Source: Hybos culiciformis (lineage: Eukaryota; Arthropoda; Insecta; Diptera; Hybotidae). From it: 64,000 nt of DNA. The stretch lies in the NCBI GenBank assembly GCA_964007475.1, contig OZ023273.1, positions 113,941,812-114,005,811 of the forward strand, given 5' to 3'. Position 1 is the first letter of the stretch. Each line of letters opens with the position of its first letter. Positions 15,001 to 27,576 of this stretch are shown here, piece by piece. Below the pieces are notes generated by a model. The model saw only the letters and a list, made by a program, of their open reading frames with translations, did no database searches and was not told where the DNA came from. The position numbers and the translations under genes are program-made.

Positions 15001-18000
15001 TCAAAAGTTTTATTTTTCACATGCGTCTATATCAAAAAATGAGTATATATATGAATTTACATAAAAAAAAAATTGATTATGTAGGTATACATATATAATA
15101 CAAATATATGATTGATAAATGATTTTTCATCGAATAAATAAATCAATTTAATAAAAATTTATTGATTAATTTATTAACAATAAATTTTCTTTATGTACAG
15201 GCTACATTAATTTTTATACATAATAAATTTCATTTTGTATTTTTATTTTTTTTATTATTTTAATAACAAAAATTTTTTTATGTAAATATATACATATTAT
15301 AATAGTTATGTATAAATTCAAAATATAGGTAATAGTATACACATACATTGTATATAGTTAAATAAAAAATAATGAACGTGAATTGTAAATAATTTATGTA
15401 AAATATAAATTAATCATATGATTAATTGTTATTAATTAATTAATTAAAACAAAACATAAACAAAAAAATATAGTTTCAAAGTAAAAAATAGTTATACAAA
15501 CTCATAATTTTAGTATTTCCAACATTATGTTGACAGTGTTATAATATGTCTGAAATGTTTTCATTAAATATGTAACAAACAAAAAATAGAACTTATTTTG
15601 TTTGGAAATCAGTGGAATAAGAAATGATAATTAATTATTTTATTTTTGGGAACATATTTATTTCACTATAGTTTCATTCTGTAGGCTTCGAACTGAAAGG
15701 GTTTTTTATTCATTAATATAACTTCAACCGTGAAAGCTTATTTTTGTTATTTTTAAAACCTTAAATCTTACTTAGTCGACATGAAATGATATTAGCCCGG
15801 AACCATTTAGTTAATTTTTCATATTGAGCGGTCAAAAAAAAAATTATAAATTTCGTAAGTTATGTCCAAAAATCAATTTCAGAAATATAATGTTCCCACA
15901 TCTTAAAGTAAAATTAATCTAATATTGTGATAGTAATAGTTATATTAGAAAAATGCCATAAAAATATTAAATTTATTTTTCTGACAGTGTTCAATCCTTG
16001 TCGAAATCATGTAAAAAAAAAAAAATATATATATATACATATATCTTGTATAGAAATCGAATTAATTATTTTACTTTAGGTTTCCCGCATATACTATAAG
16101 AAAATATAAGAAAATTTTGTAAAAATATTTAATATCTTTTATTTGAAAAAAAATTCAAATTTTTTTTTATGTAAATATAATATTTTGTTACATTTATTTC
16201 TTGACTATTATTTTTGACGGATATTCGAAATTAATTTTTAAATAATGATTACTAGGAGAAGTTTTCATTTCATATAACAGACAAACTCAATTTTTTGTTA
16301 GCCCAAAATATTAAAAAAAAAAATTAATATATGAAAAAAATCGTAGATTATGTTAATGTTGATAAGTTGTAAAAACAAAAAAATAAAATAAAAAAACAAA
16401 AAATAACTCAATATTGTAATTTGTATAATTATGTAATATTGAAAATAAATTTTATATAATTTACTGAATTATTATACAATGATTTTTTTCTTTAAAAATT
16501 TTATTTTTATTCTATATAGCCTAGGTTCTAACTGAATTCCAGATATTTATAATGAACATGTGACTGTTTCAGTTTATTTTATAGCAATTATCAAATTGGC
16601 TTTAAATTTACTCCAACATATTTTAAAACTCAACTGAGCAAGCGACTGTAAATACACACTACACTATACCATGAGAAAACACAAATTTGGAAGTCTATTT
16701 TTAATTAAGATGTTAATTCCCACTGATATACATTGTTCATTGATATAATTTTAAAATTGGTAGATATTACTCTTAACTATCATTATATTATTCATTAAAC
16801 TTCTTCCTCTGCATATGTGTGTATAATAAATTTAAATATATACTTATGTTCAAATTAAAATAAAGGTTGAAGAAAAATTTTTTATAATGTTCCTAAAAAT
16901 TCAACATCACTAAAAAATAGTATTCATAAGGTTAACAGGTGTCATATTATTTTTTATAAGAACTAAAAATACAACAAAAAAAAATACTTAAGAAAAAATG
17001 CTTTTAAATATATTTTTCAACCCTTTAATTTTATATTTTCATATTATTTATAAGAGATTTATTCGTGAAAAAGGTATACCTATATATATATACATAACAT
17101 CTTAAATTAAATCCCTCCATCAAATAGATTTAACTTGTTTTGTGTAAATAACTTTTTGATTTAACTTTTCTATTAGGCATGATAAATTATATGTTTAGCG
17201 ATTTTCAAAGATTTAGTATATATTTTAAAATTACTTAAATTTAAAATTTCTGCACACACAGAAAAATAATAAACTTAAAATTTTGAATAATTTCAATGTA
17301 ACCTCTTCAAAGAAAGCTTTTATTACTTTGAACCTATAATTATAGTAGTTATGTTTTACGAGGCGTTAGAACCACAAAAAACCGAATCTTGAACAAAAAA
17401 TTTTAATCTCAAAGATGTCTAATAAAGGATATAAGATAAGTATAAGTATATAATTCTTTATTAAAAATTTTTTGGGTAAACTTTCTAGAATTACTACTCC
17501 ACAGATTCAATTTATGGCTGTCTAATTTGATTTTTAAAGCAAATACATATATTATTTATAAATATAACTTTAAAACTAACTTAGTTAATCAAAAATTATC
17601 TTAAAATTATCTTAAATCAAAATGTTGAAAACGCACTACATAATTCATTTATACGATTCTTTTCTATGTATTTTTTTTTTAATAAATTCCTTACTTTCAT
17701 TATCAAATCTAATCTACGCCTCAGCAAAATCATATAAAATCTGAAATAACCCTATCAACTTCAAAGTTATAAATTCATTATCATTTTTATTCAATGTATT
17801 CGATATTATTTATGTCTATTTTGTACATACTTATGTAGGTAATGTGTATTGTATATTATATGAGTATATTAAGAACTTCAAAACAATACAATATTACATA
17901 TATGTATAAATAGCATTAACAATATTACACTCTTATCAATCAGTTTATGTGTATATACATAATACTATATTATATAAAATATAAATCCTTTAAAAGTATA

Positions 18001-18885
18001 AAGTGTGTAACAGCTGCTGTATATTTACAAGATTTTCAGTCTCTTCAGATTTTATATGCCGCACTTACTTTTCTCACATTATTTTAATAAAAACATTATT
18101 TTATAACAAACAAAAAAAAAAGGGGAAAATAATATAATAAAAAAAAAAAACAAAAATTTTTTATATTATTACTTATAAGAAACATAAAAATCCAAAATAA
18201 ATAAATGATATAAAATAAATTTGTCCTAAGAAATTATATAATGTTTAAAAAAAAAACAAAAATTATATATTTTCTGTTTTAAAAACTTCCGCTGTGCTCT
18301 TCTATCTTCTAAATAATACACAGTACACACATAATATTCTAGAAAATTTATGTTTTAATTTATTTTTCATATTTTTATGAAAAATAACAAAAAAAAAAGA
18401 TATTGTAACAAGGATATAACAATTTTACCTTTACTAAAATAATATAAAATGGAATAAATAAACAATAATTTTCAGAATACACCATATATAATGGGTAAAC
18501 GAATTATGGCATACATACATAACCATGTAAATATTATTCAAATCATATAAACATAAAACAAAAAAAAAACATTAACTGATAATAATTCTGCGTACACCTG
18601 TACACATAATAGTAAAAACATTTGCTCCTTATACTTACTTACAGAAAATTATAAACATAAACAATATTACATTATTAAAAACAAAATAATATATTTTCTT
18701 TCTGAGATAGAAATTAATATAAATTCTCATCTCAACATAATGGGTATCGAAATAAAAATGAAAATACAAAAAAAAACCATAATATTAGTTCGATAGTTCG
18801 AAATTAGTACTACATATAATAAAACCTGATTAAAATTACATAATGAGTTTTCACACAATTTTGTAGATAACTAACAAAAAAAAAA
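1..18885. other. AT-rich non-coding region, no gene recognised
   Basis: About 19 kb of strongly AT-rich sequence with many poly-A and poly-T runs and TA-rich stretches. The open frames present are short, rich in Lys/Asn/Phe/Ile, lack recognisable domains and look like chance frames. It could be intergenic DNA or part of a very long intron of a gene outside the window; the sequence does not decide. Slightly GC-richer patches occur near 4560-4760, 5940-6080, 8030-8150 and 9060-9180, with no feature I can name. I saw no tRNA or rRNA gene. Confidence 0.6.
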
Positions 18886-18889
18886 TTGT

Positions 18890-19030
18890 TAGGTTGGTTT
18901 TGGTTACATTAAAAGCCTGGTTCGCCTCACAAAGATCTAAAAGGGACGCAGCCATACCACTAATAGCCACTTTGGAATACATAATTACGAAACAGATTGG
19001 CATTAATGTTGTTTAAACTCAAAATCCCAG
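18890..19030 (-). pseudogene. possible LINE endonuclease-domain fossil
   Basis: A GC-richer patch of about 140 bp. Read on the minus strand it gives an open stretch of about 40 codons containing the residues SLLDLCEAN. A similar LLDLCEAN-like motif is common in the endonuclease domain of non-LTR retrotransposons (CR1, Jockey and RTE types). In-frame stops lie just upstream and no reverse-transcriptase frame follows, so at most this is a short dead fragment. The plus strand is also open for about 39 codons, which weakens the strand call. It could instead be an unrecognised exon or chance similarity. Confidence 0.25.
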
Positions 19031-21848
19031 TACTTTATCTGAATTTATAAGAAACAAAATTTGGTACCTAAGTACTTTAAAATTGGAAACCGGCAATACC
19101 TATAATTTTATTAGGAAAAATATTATAAAGAGAATGCACTTAATTGCAATACTGTCATAAATAAAAATTTAATTATATTTTATAATTTAACTTTATTTTA
19201 AGTATTCTTTATGTATTTTATTTTCATGTACCTACCTACATTATTTATAAAGCTCATTTCCTTCTTGTTATTTTTGTAAAATTTTATCTTTATGATTTAT
19301 TTAAACTAGCATTATTGAGAATGATCTTCTCAGGCAAATTATGAACATTTATCGTTTTTAAATCTAATTAGCTTTTAAAATGAGAAATTTTATTATTCTA
19401 GTAAAATTATAATTTTTATCGTTTTTAAATTTATTTAGCTGTAAAAATAAGAAATTAAAGGCAAAATATCAAAATTATCCACAAATAGTAATTTAAATAC
19501 CTAGTATGTTTATGCTATATATAAGACCAACATCGATTCAACGAAGAAAGAACATTAAAAGTTATTGATTTTTTTAACATTCATTTAACTTCTGCCTCTA
19601 TTTTATATCTTCAAGTTTAAGTTGTTTGGCTCGAAAATATAAAGTTCTAAATTATTAATTAACATAATATTTTTGCAGAATACCATTCAAATAGGAAGGT
19701 AACTAAAACTCTTTACTCAATTTCAAGATCATAATGGTGTTAAGAAATTTTAGCACGAAATTTATGTAAATTTAATAACAAAACATTATAAACATTTTGT
19801 ACCTACATATCAAACTTAAATATATAAAAATAACAAAACAAAAAAAAAAAAAAGGATAATACCTATATACATCCCGGTGATACACCTTTTGGAATATAAT
19901 GTAATCATTATAATTAATTTAATTATATTATATCAAGAATTATTTCTTATAACAACACAGTAGTTTATTTTGCCAAATATTAATAGTATAAAGTTAATAT
20001 AGTGTATAATACTACGAAAAAAAAATTTTTTGTTTATTATTACTCAGGCATTTTCAATAAATTAAATCTGATTATAAAAAAAAATTTACATACATACATT
20101 TATGTTTCCGTTTTATATTTAGAATTTGAAAGATTGTAAACTTTAGATAGTGAGAAATAAACTATAAATTTTATGCGCTTCAACTCATAGAAAAGATAAA
20201 ACATAATTTTGTATCAAAAAAGCATATAACTTTGTATGATATTAAGTTATTTTCAAATATTTATGTGCCGAAAAAAAAAATAAAAATTCATGAACCCAGA
20301 CATGAAACAGAATATTTCGATTAGGAATGAAAACTATCTCAAAATTTTCTTTAAAATGTTAGAGATTATATTGGAAATTCTCTTTTGGCTTAGCAAAAAA
20401 AAAATTAACGTTCTTGCAGTTTGTTGAGCTTTTCTTTTTTTTTTCTTTAATGATGAAACTTTCGCCCCCCAATTTTAATTTTTCTATAATTATCAGCTTC
20501 AAAAAAAACCAAAATTGATTTCAGGAAAATCTAGAAATTGAAAATAATAATAAATTGAGATAAATAATGCATTTAAATATTTTATATTATGTAGAAACTT
20601 TGGTATTTATAGGAAATATTTTGCTTTTTTATTATTCCCGGTATGATTTAATAGTTCAAATTTATTTTCTGATGAAAATCAGAAAGTATATCATAAAATG
20701 TATTGTATATTTAATTGTGTATTTCAAATTTAATTCAAATTAAGTTTCCTATGCATATTTTCCGAGAATTACACTTTAAAATTTATTACATCATATATGA
20801 AAGTATTAACTACTCTGTATCCCATATGTTAAAAAAAAATCTAATAAAAATATTTAATTAAGAACAATTTTCCTTTTTCATATTAGATATTATATTATTA
20901 TGTTAGCATAAATACTTAAATGTAATGTATAATGTAAAATTGTAAATATATAACATATATATAATATATATATTTTGTTTCATAAGTTTTATACATTTAC
21001 ATACAATTCTCTGAGCAGCCATATCAGTTTTAATTAAATTTTTAAACCAAAAAAAGATAAATTACCGCATATTTAATCAACTTAGAAAATTTAATCCATC
21101 TGAAAGTTCATAGTCATAGATTTAGTAAAAATTACTAACTTAAATTTACATATTTATGTATATAATTCATATATCATAAAAAATTTCATATTGTATACGT
21201 CATGTAACAGAAAAAAAATCGTTATAAGACTGGTAAACTTTTTAACGATTTTAACATTATTTTTATTTATGATGCTTTGGAGATTTTATTTAACTATTGT
21301 ATATTTAAAATTTATGTCGAACTTTTATTATTTTATTAGCCTACCACTTTGGTTTAAATCATTTTTTTTTTTACATCACGAACAATGTCCTTAGTTTCAA
21401 GCAAGATCTTAATTATTAAGCCTTATGAAACTAATCACATCTGCTTCCATTTAATATCTAATGGCGAGTGTAGTGTAGTGAAATGAATTTGTCGTTATTA
21501 AATAGTAGGTTAGAGACTCGGTCATCATCCATGGCTGGAATTTATATAAAAAGTGAACAAAGTGTTTTGGGTTGTTTTTTTTTCTTAATTTTATACATTT
21601 GGTTTCTTTGTTTTGCTTAGATCTCTTAATTTACGTTAAAATGTCAGCTTATTTTACTTATCGCAACTAAAAACATTTTTCTTTCAAATGCATTATATTC
21701 GCAATTAAAGAAAACTCTATGTGAGAACATAACCAGCATTGCAGTCCGACATTACAAAAATTTTAAACGCATTGGTTCATCTATCATAATTCATAATTAT
21801 GTTGATCCTTGAATCTTGTTAAAGCAATATATTATACAAACGATGATA
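19031..21848. other. AT-rich intergenic, nothing recognised
   Basis: Poly-A and poly-T rich sequence with TA-rich microsatellite-like stretches and no convincing coding frame. A 67-codon frame at 21191-21394 is hydrophobic and Phe/Leu-rich, ends in a T-run and has no recognisable domain, so I do not call it. Confidence 0.55.
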
Positions 21849-22562
21849 TCGACGCGTCCAATTTATAAGTTGGTAACTTGAAAAAGTAAGTTTTGAGATA
21901 AACGCATTTTAAACAAAAAGTGTGATAAAAACTTTAATATTGGTTTTAATTGTCTGAATTTTTGCCATAAGACAAATTTTTTTTATATATTCATAAGAAT
22001 ATTAAAGGTTTTTAGTTTAGATACTTTAGAAATTGAAATTTTAATTTTTCAACTTTTAGTGGTACACAAATCTTTTACTGCCAGATTTGTAAGTTGACTT
22101 ACCAACTTTTTTTTTTCTTTTTTTTTTTTTTTTAATTTATGTCGAGTTAATCACTTGTTGCAGTACCTGTAGTTAAAATAAAGAACTTGGTAAAAGTTGG
22201 TAAGTCAGACTTACAACCCATGTTTCCACTCAAAAAAGTAGGAATAATATTGATATCTCTAGTTAGTTTCACAAAAATTATAATAAAAATATTTTAAATA
22301 ACTTCGTAAATACAGATACCAACTTTTGAAGTGAATTTTGTTCATGCAAAAAGTTTGTAACTTAAGGTACCAATTTATTTATTGGAGAAAATTTATAAAA
22401 GGTAAAAATTTAAAAGTTGTTATGGTTTATTTAAGGGCCAGTTTTTAAGATAGAGATAAGAGAATTTGCATGGATATGGAATCACATGCGCTGAATTCAA
22501 ATATGATTGTCCCGTATAAAGTTGATAAATCGACTTATCAACTTATAAATTGGACGCGTCGA
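21849..22562. mobile_element. non-autonomous TIR element, about 714 bp, probable TA target duplication
   Basis: The left end reads TCGACGCGTCCAATTTATAA and the right end, reverse-complemented, gives the same sequence, followed on both sides by AGTTG. The element lies directly between two TA dinucleotides, which fits the TA target-site duplication of Tc1/mariner-like elements. Inside are several sub-terminal variants of AAGTTGGTAAGT and its complement. There is no transposase frame, so it would move only with a helper from elsewhere. Superfamily is inferred from the TA only. Confidence 0.7.
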
Positions 22563-22979
22563 TATGTAATTTAACGTGATTATTTTGAACTTAAAGTGTG
22601 CTGAAACTTTAGTACATAATACATTTTCAATGACATACCAATTTTTTATTAAAGTGCTTTGTAGTTTTATTAGGTTTTAACAGGTAGATACTTTAAATTG
22701 ATTTTATTCAACGGGTTCCATGGAATGCCTAACTAGCACTAATAGTATTATAAAAATCAATCCAATTATTAATTGTTCAAATGATTTAAAATACAAATAA
22801 GTTTTTAAATAAAAAAAAAAGCAATGTAGGTAGCTTTTATTTTAAACATTCTACATTAACATTAGATAAGAATAATAAAAAAAAAAATATAAAAATGATA
22901 AATGAAACTTATTATTGTTATATTCTCATTTAATACATTTAGGAAATCTACCAAAAAAAAACAAGCATTTCTCCAATAT
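22563..22979. other. SCO1 3' flank
   Basis: AT-rich sequence between the TIR element and the SCO1 stop codon. On the minus strand an AATAAA signal is present near 22837 (TTTATT on the plus strand), a reasonable poly(A) signal for SCO1. Nothing else is recognised. Confidence 0.4.
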
Positions 22980-23966
22980 CTAACTTAACCATGACTTTTT
23001 ATTCATTCTATTCCATTTTTCTACATTTATCAATATTGAGTCCACAATTTGATTTTTGTTCTTACTTTGACCATAGTAATCAACAAATTCACCAGATGGA
23101 TTAACTAAATACATAATAATTGTATGATCAACCTAAAATAAAAAAAATAAAAATCAAGTTTTATATAATTTTGATTTTTTTTTATGTCTATTTCTACTTA
23201 ATTACTTACAATGTAATCATCATCAACATCTTTTGGACCAGCACTGTAATAAACTCTAAATGCTTTACAAACCGCATTAACTTGTTCAGTAGTTCCGGTT
23301 AAGCCCAGAAATTTGGTTGAGAATTCTTTAACATATTTTGCAACAACTTCTTTGCTATCGCGTTGTGGATCAACAGTTATAAAAATTGGCTGAACTGGTG
23401 GTGCCGATGGTGTCTTCTCTAGAATAAAAAAAAAAATTATAATAATTCAAACATTTAATCTATTTTCTTTGCTAAAATCTAATAAAATTTTCAAAATATT
23501 TATGTTAAATCTTACCCAATTGATCAACTACAGCTGCCATTTTTTCTAATTCATCGGGGCAAATGTCTGGACAATGTGTAAAACCGAAATAAATTATACA
23601 CCATTTACCTAAAAAATCTTCAGATTTTACTGTTTTACCGTCAGGGCAATCAATTAATTCCCATCGACCACCAATCGCTGCTTTACCCAATTGTCGTTTA
23701 CGTTCTCTCATCATTGCCATATCTTTTTCATTTCGAACATAATACATGAATGCCAAACCAATGGCTCCACCACCGGCAATAATTCCTAAACTTTTCCACG
23801 AAATTGGTCCTTTACCTTTCACTGGATCTGCAGCATTTGCTGATAAAAATCTTATTTGTTTCTTAATCAATGGTTGTTGTTGTTGTGGTGATTTCACATT
23901 TCCAATTTGTTGCAATAAAATATTTCGTGTGGAATTCCATAACCGGCTCAAATGTTTGGTTGACAT
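22980..23966 (-). CDS. Scox: SCO1/Scox mitochondrial copper chaperone for cytochrome c oxidase
   Basis: Three exons on the minus strand, 23966-23516, 23418-23210 and 23132-22980, join in frame across GT-AG introns to 270 aa. SCO proteins bind copper in the mitochondrial inner membrane and pass it to the CuA site of cytochrome c oxidase subunit 2. Visible features: a basic N-terminal leader fitting a mitochondrial presequence, one membrane segment at about residues 60-77, then the thioredoxin-like domain. That domain carries [13 protein letters not shown] with copper ligands C132 and C136, FITVDP, and the conserved histidine in VDHT at residue 223. Length fits the family (about 250-300 aa). 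The start is the first ATG of a frame opening with a plausible presequence. The next gene candidate upstream lies on the same strand 280 bp away. The family call is secure; insects usually have one SCO gene, so the symbol is inferred from that. Confidence 0.95.
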
Positions 23967-24247
23967 TTTATACTTAGATAGATTAATTTACTTTTTTTTA
24001 CTTCTTTTCCCTTTATTTGTTTTCACAGAGGATTTTCTTAATTTACCTCGGCTAAATATTTTAATATTTTAAAGAAAATTTAAAAAACTTAAATATTTTC
24101 TTTTTTTATATAAAAATTCGATAAATTAAAGTTTGGATGGAAGGAAGCTTTTCTCAGAAATAGAAAAGAGGAGACAAAATAAGAACAAAGTTTCAATAGT
24201 TTTTCAAAACAAAATATAATCAGCTGATTTGAAAACTTTCCACTTAC

Positions 24248-24558
24248 AGAAGCCGTGAAATAAATCGGCTGTGATTTTGCAGCTGAGTATACTTTCTGTG
24301 TAAAACGAAAAAAATGTGAAAATAAAGGAAAAAAATACTGAAGAATTGAATAGGTACTTTATGAATTCTTCAATAATCATAATTTTCTGTGATAAAAAAT
24401 TATGAAAAACTTACTGGCGCAAGAATTTTAGAGTTGTTTTGAGCTGAGAATGGATTAGCTTTGCTGCGACAAGCTCCTATTGCGGTCTTATTACGCAAAG
24501 GACGAGGACTATGACTTTCTGGAAAATAATCCTCAGGTGACACTACATGACTTAACAT
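24248..24558 (-). CDS. small unrecognised gene candidate, two spliced exons
   Basis: On the minus strand, an ATG at 24558 preceded by an in-frame stop opens exon A (24558-24415, 48 codons). It ends exactly at a strong GTAAGT donor. Exon B (24295-24248, 16 codons, phase 0) follows an acceptor in TTTTACACAG and ends at a second GTAAGT donor. Exon A begins MLSHVVSPEDYFPES and continues with a basic stretch holding RPLRNKTAIGACRSK; exon B begins KVYSAAKSQPIYF. Codon use and amino-acid mix look coding, unlike the surrounding AT-rich DNA, and other frames contain stops. The 3' end is unclear. A pyrimidine-rich acceptor near 24150 would add about eight codons and a stop; alternatively the gene continues past SCO1. 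I do not recognise the family. Confidence 0.5.
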
Positions 24559-25625
24559 ATGAACATAACATTATGGGATTTAATATAAAATAATTTATTG
24601 TAGGTACTTAATCTCTTATTTAATATTTTTTCATTATTTATTACATTGGTCAGCTTTTTTTCTCTTTCTTAATGTAATCATAATTCTGGTATTTTAATTC
24701 TTATACACTGGTAACACTATTCTTATGTTGCAACATAAAAACATATTTGACGCTGTAGTTTTCAGAAATATTTTTTTATTACTTGCTCTATATAATATTG
24801 AACTCTGTGGTTTAAGCTTAGTACACGTCATAAAGTTTAAAAAAAAAACGTTAATTTTTTTGTGTTCTGATTAAAAATAAATTAATTTAATAAAATAATA
24901 AATTTTATATTCAAAATAACGTCTAATTGTTTTTTTTAATTAATTAAAAGTTATAAAATTGTAATTGTGCATATTTTGGTGAGTAAAGCATAGGTTGTAT
25001 GATTAGTTAGAAGAGGCTCGTATTGAAAACATCGCTACACTAATGTTGGGCACAAAATTTCGAAATTAATTAGAATGAACATTACATGATAATAAGTATT
25101 TTATAATTATATTCATTGCAAGCAGAATCTTACCTATTATCTAGTCTTACTTTTGAGAAATTTTCAAGCAAGTTAAACTATTCATTTTATAGGTACCTAT
25201 ACAAAACCAATATTGTAATTATGTGAAATTAATTAGTCATAAGCTTATAAGCTTTGATTTTAATTTTCTTAAATGTTTAAGTGTAACAAAAATATTAATT
25301 TGTACTGAAAGTGATTCTAATCCGTTTCCGCATTCGTTTTTTTTTTTTAATAAAGTTTCTCAATCTCAAGTTAGCTTAGATGTTCCTATATTAGGTAATC
25401 GATGTTAGTACCTACAATCATTCCAATTCAAAGATTTACAACTAATTTAATTACATAAAACATTTGATTTAATTAATTTTTAAAATTGTTTATAAGTTTT
25501 TTTAAATCTTGCAGTCTGATGTCAACGTTTAAAAGCTTTATTTAATTTAAATTATTTTTAGATACGAACTTACTCAAATTTTATTATTTTTTTCAGCTCG
25601 ATCCTTTTATTTTTATTTGTCAATA
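24559..25625. other. spacer between two divergent unrecognised genes
   Basis: This interval separates the minus-strand small gene from the plus-strand gene starting at 25626, so it probably contains both promoters. At 25193-25398 an open stretch is bounded by an acceptor-like TTTTATAG and a donor-like TTAG/GTAATC. Its phase matches the acceptor TTTTTTTCAG at 25587-25596, from which the frame runs open into the ATG at 25626. That would give an upstream coding exon, but no in-frame ATG is seen within it, so it is only a possibility. Confidence 0.35.
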
Positions 25626-26844
25626 ATGAGACGTAAAAAATTTCTACTTATTCCATTTATAAGAAATGATGTTTTATTGACAAAAATTTCCAGTAAACAA
25701 TTGAATACTTTAATAGGTTATATGGTTCAATATCCAAACCAATCGTTAATGAAAAATACTAAACGAAATGACTTCAGAAACTTTAGTATAGGAATTAAAA
25801 TGAAAAAAAATACGTTTGTAAGTTTATACCAAAAAAAACGATTAAATTTACTTTTTGATGACATCAAGAATGATCGAAATGTGCAAATTCATGGCACTGA
25901 TCAATTTTTACTTTTTGGTTATTTTTTGAGGAATTTTTGGAGAACATTGCTATCAAAAGATTGGCACAAGTATAATTCGAAAGATATTTTTGATAGTGAC
26001 ATTGGAGAAAATGAATTCAAAACGGTTATGGAAAAATATGTGCTTCTGTGTATACGTGGTGTACACAAAAGAAAACAAATCTCAAATAGATTAATAATTC
26101 CTAAAAATAAAATCGATCGTGTTAAATTATATTTTGCAAAGATCAAGGTTAGCGCTGGATGCTGCCACAGAGCACATTATATTTTTAAAAGTGATTACAA
26201 TCCCTGGATGAACGAAAGTTTTCATATTATTGAATTTATCAACACTTTTGAAACTAACATTATTGCACCAATTGATATTAACAACATGGATGATGATGAA
26301 TGTGATCAGCAGAATAATAATTTATCAGTTTTTCAACCCAATGAAGTAACTTTTAAGAATGAATATGAGCAAAAGGATAATTTTTTACCAATGTGTCAAT
26401 TTAATGAAGTATTATCACAGCTTTATGATGAGCCAATAATTCCTCAACCAAAATTGGAACCTAAAGAAGAGTATAATAATTTACCAATTTTTGAAACAAA
26501 TGAAATAATTCTTCAACCTAAAGAAGAGTATAATAATTTACCAGTTTTTGAAGCTAACGAAATAATTCGTCAACCTAAAGAAGAATACGAGCAACAGAAT
26601 AATAATTTACCAAATTTTCAATCTAATGAAATTATTATGTTTAAATCAAAAGACACATATAAGCTTGGAAAAATTTCTGAAGTTAAATCAAATTCATATG
26701 CTGTTCATTTTTTAAAAAATATAATAGAATGCACAACTATTCAATGGTCCAAGAATTCTATGGAAATTGAACAAGTGCTGCCTGTTTTAGAAACACATTT
26801 TTCAGAAAAAGAATTTGATTTATACAAAAAAATTTATTCTAAAG
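25626..26844 (+). CDS. unrecognised protein with Gln/Asn/Glu-rich repeat segment; gene likely continues 3'
   Basis: An open frame from ATG 25626 gives about 406 codons up to a GTAAGA donor at 26845; reading on would enter the foldback element and stop at 26954, so the coding exon most likely ends at 26844. The first 220 residues are basic and globular-looking, with motifs such as DQFLLFGYFLRNFWRTLL and a Cys-Cys-His patch SAGCCHRAHYIF. Residues about 270-345 hold three near-copies of a 19-22-residue unit (QPKEEYNNLPVFEANEII type). The last 65 residues again look folded (HFSEKEFDLYKKIYSKG). A pyrimidine-rich acceptor at 25587-25596 suggests at least one upstream intron. No 3' terminal exon could be identified with confidence. 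No family recognised; it may be a fast-evolving insect gene. Confidence 0.6.
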
Positions 26845-27281
26845 GTAAGAAAATATTATTAATTTTTACTATTTTGAAAGTGTCTTCGAGGCGGGGGTTG
26901 GACATTTGTCCGCGGGACATTTGTCCGCGATTTGTTTTTGTATCGCGGGCATAAAAATGACATTTGTCCGCGATTTAAAATGTCTTTTGTCCGCCGCGGA
27001 CAAATGACATTTTCCAAAATGTCATTTGTCCGCGATAAAAATTAATCGCGGACAAATGACATTTTGCAAAATGACATTTGTCCGCTAAAAATCTGAAAAA
27101 TCAATCGCGGACAAATGACATTTTGCAAAATGACATTTGTCCGCTAAAAAGTTAAAAAATCAATCGCGGACAAATGACATTTTGCAAAATGACATTTGTC
27201 CGTTAAAAATTAAAAAAAGCAATCGCGGACAAATGACATTTTGGAAAATGACATATGTCCGCTAAAAATTTGAGGCTAAAG

Positions 27282-27576
27282 TGCAGATGACGTGAACCAA
27301 TCAGAATCGGCACAACAAGAGAGGGTGGTGGGGGGCGGCGGGCGGGCGGGTGGACTGGTGGTTGGTCAGTGGGATTTGCGGCGTCAGCCGCAAATCCCAC
27401 TGACCAACCACCAGTCCACCCGCCCGCCCGCCGCCTCCCACCACCCTCTCTTTAAGGGGCAAATCGGGCAAAAAAAAAAAATTGCATATACAAAATGTAT
27501 GAACAATTTGGGGGGACTCTACCCCTCTTCCCTTTTCCAAGCTTCAGACGATTCTGAGTGGTTCACGTAATCTGCA
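27282..27576. mobile_element. nested 295-bp TIR element inside the palindrome array
   Basis: Its ends are inverted repeats: TGCAGATGACGTGAACCAAT on the left matches the reverse complement of the right end with two mismatches, and the match runs on through CAGAATCG. It interrupts the array in the linker after the unit at 27223. The right half (27463-27530) resembles sequence at 63877-63945, and its GTGAACCACTCAGAAT core resembles the TIRs of the element at 55647-55797, so all three look like one family. It contains the GC-rich hairpin listed separately. No coding capacity. Confidence 0.75.
27318..27451. repeat. GC-rich hairpin, 65-bp arms, 4-base loop
   Basis: Arms 27318-27382 and 27387-27451 are reverse complements with one mismatch, around the loop GTCA. 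The sequence is G-rich on one arm (GGCGGCGGGCGGGCGGGTGG) and C-rich on the other, in sharp contrast to the AT-rich surroundings. Short frames with near-identical translations on both strands here are by-products of the inverted repeat, not genes. Confidence 0.92.

Noticed and set aside
23746..24072. 108-codon plus-strand frame opposite SCO1 exon 1
   Set aside because: Antisense shadow of a secure coding exon.
27203..27570. Pro/Arg/Gly-rich open frames on both strands around 27200-27570
   Set aside because: They arise from the GC-rich hairpin: the inverted repeat makes both strands read alike. There is no independent coding evidence.
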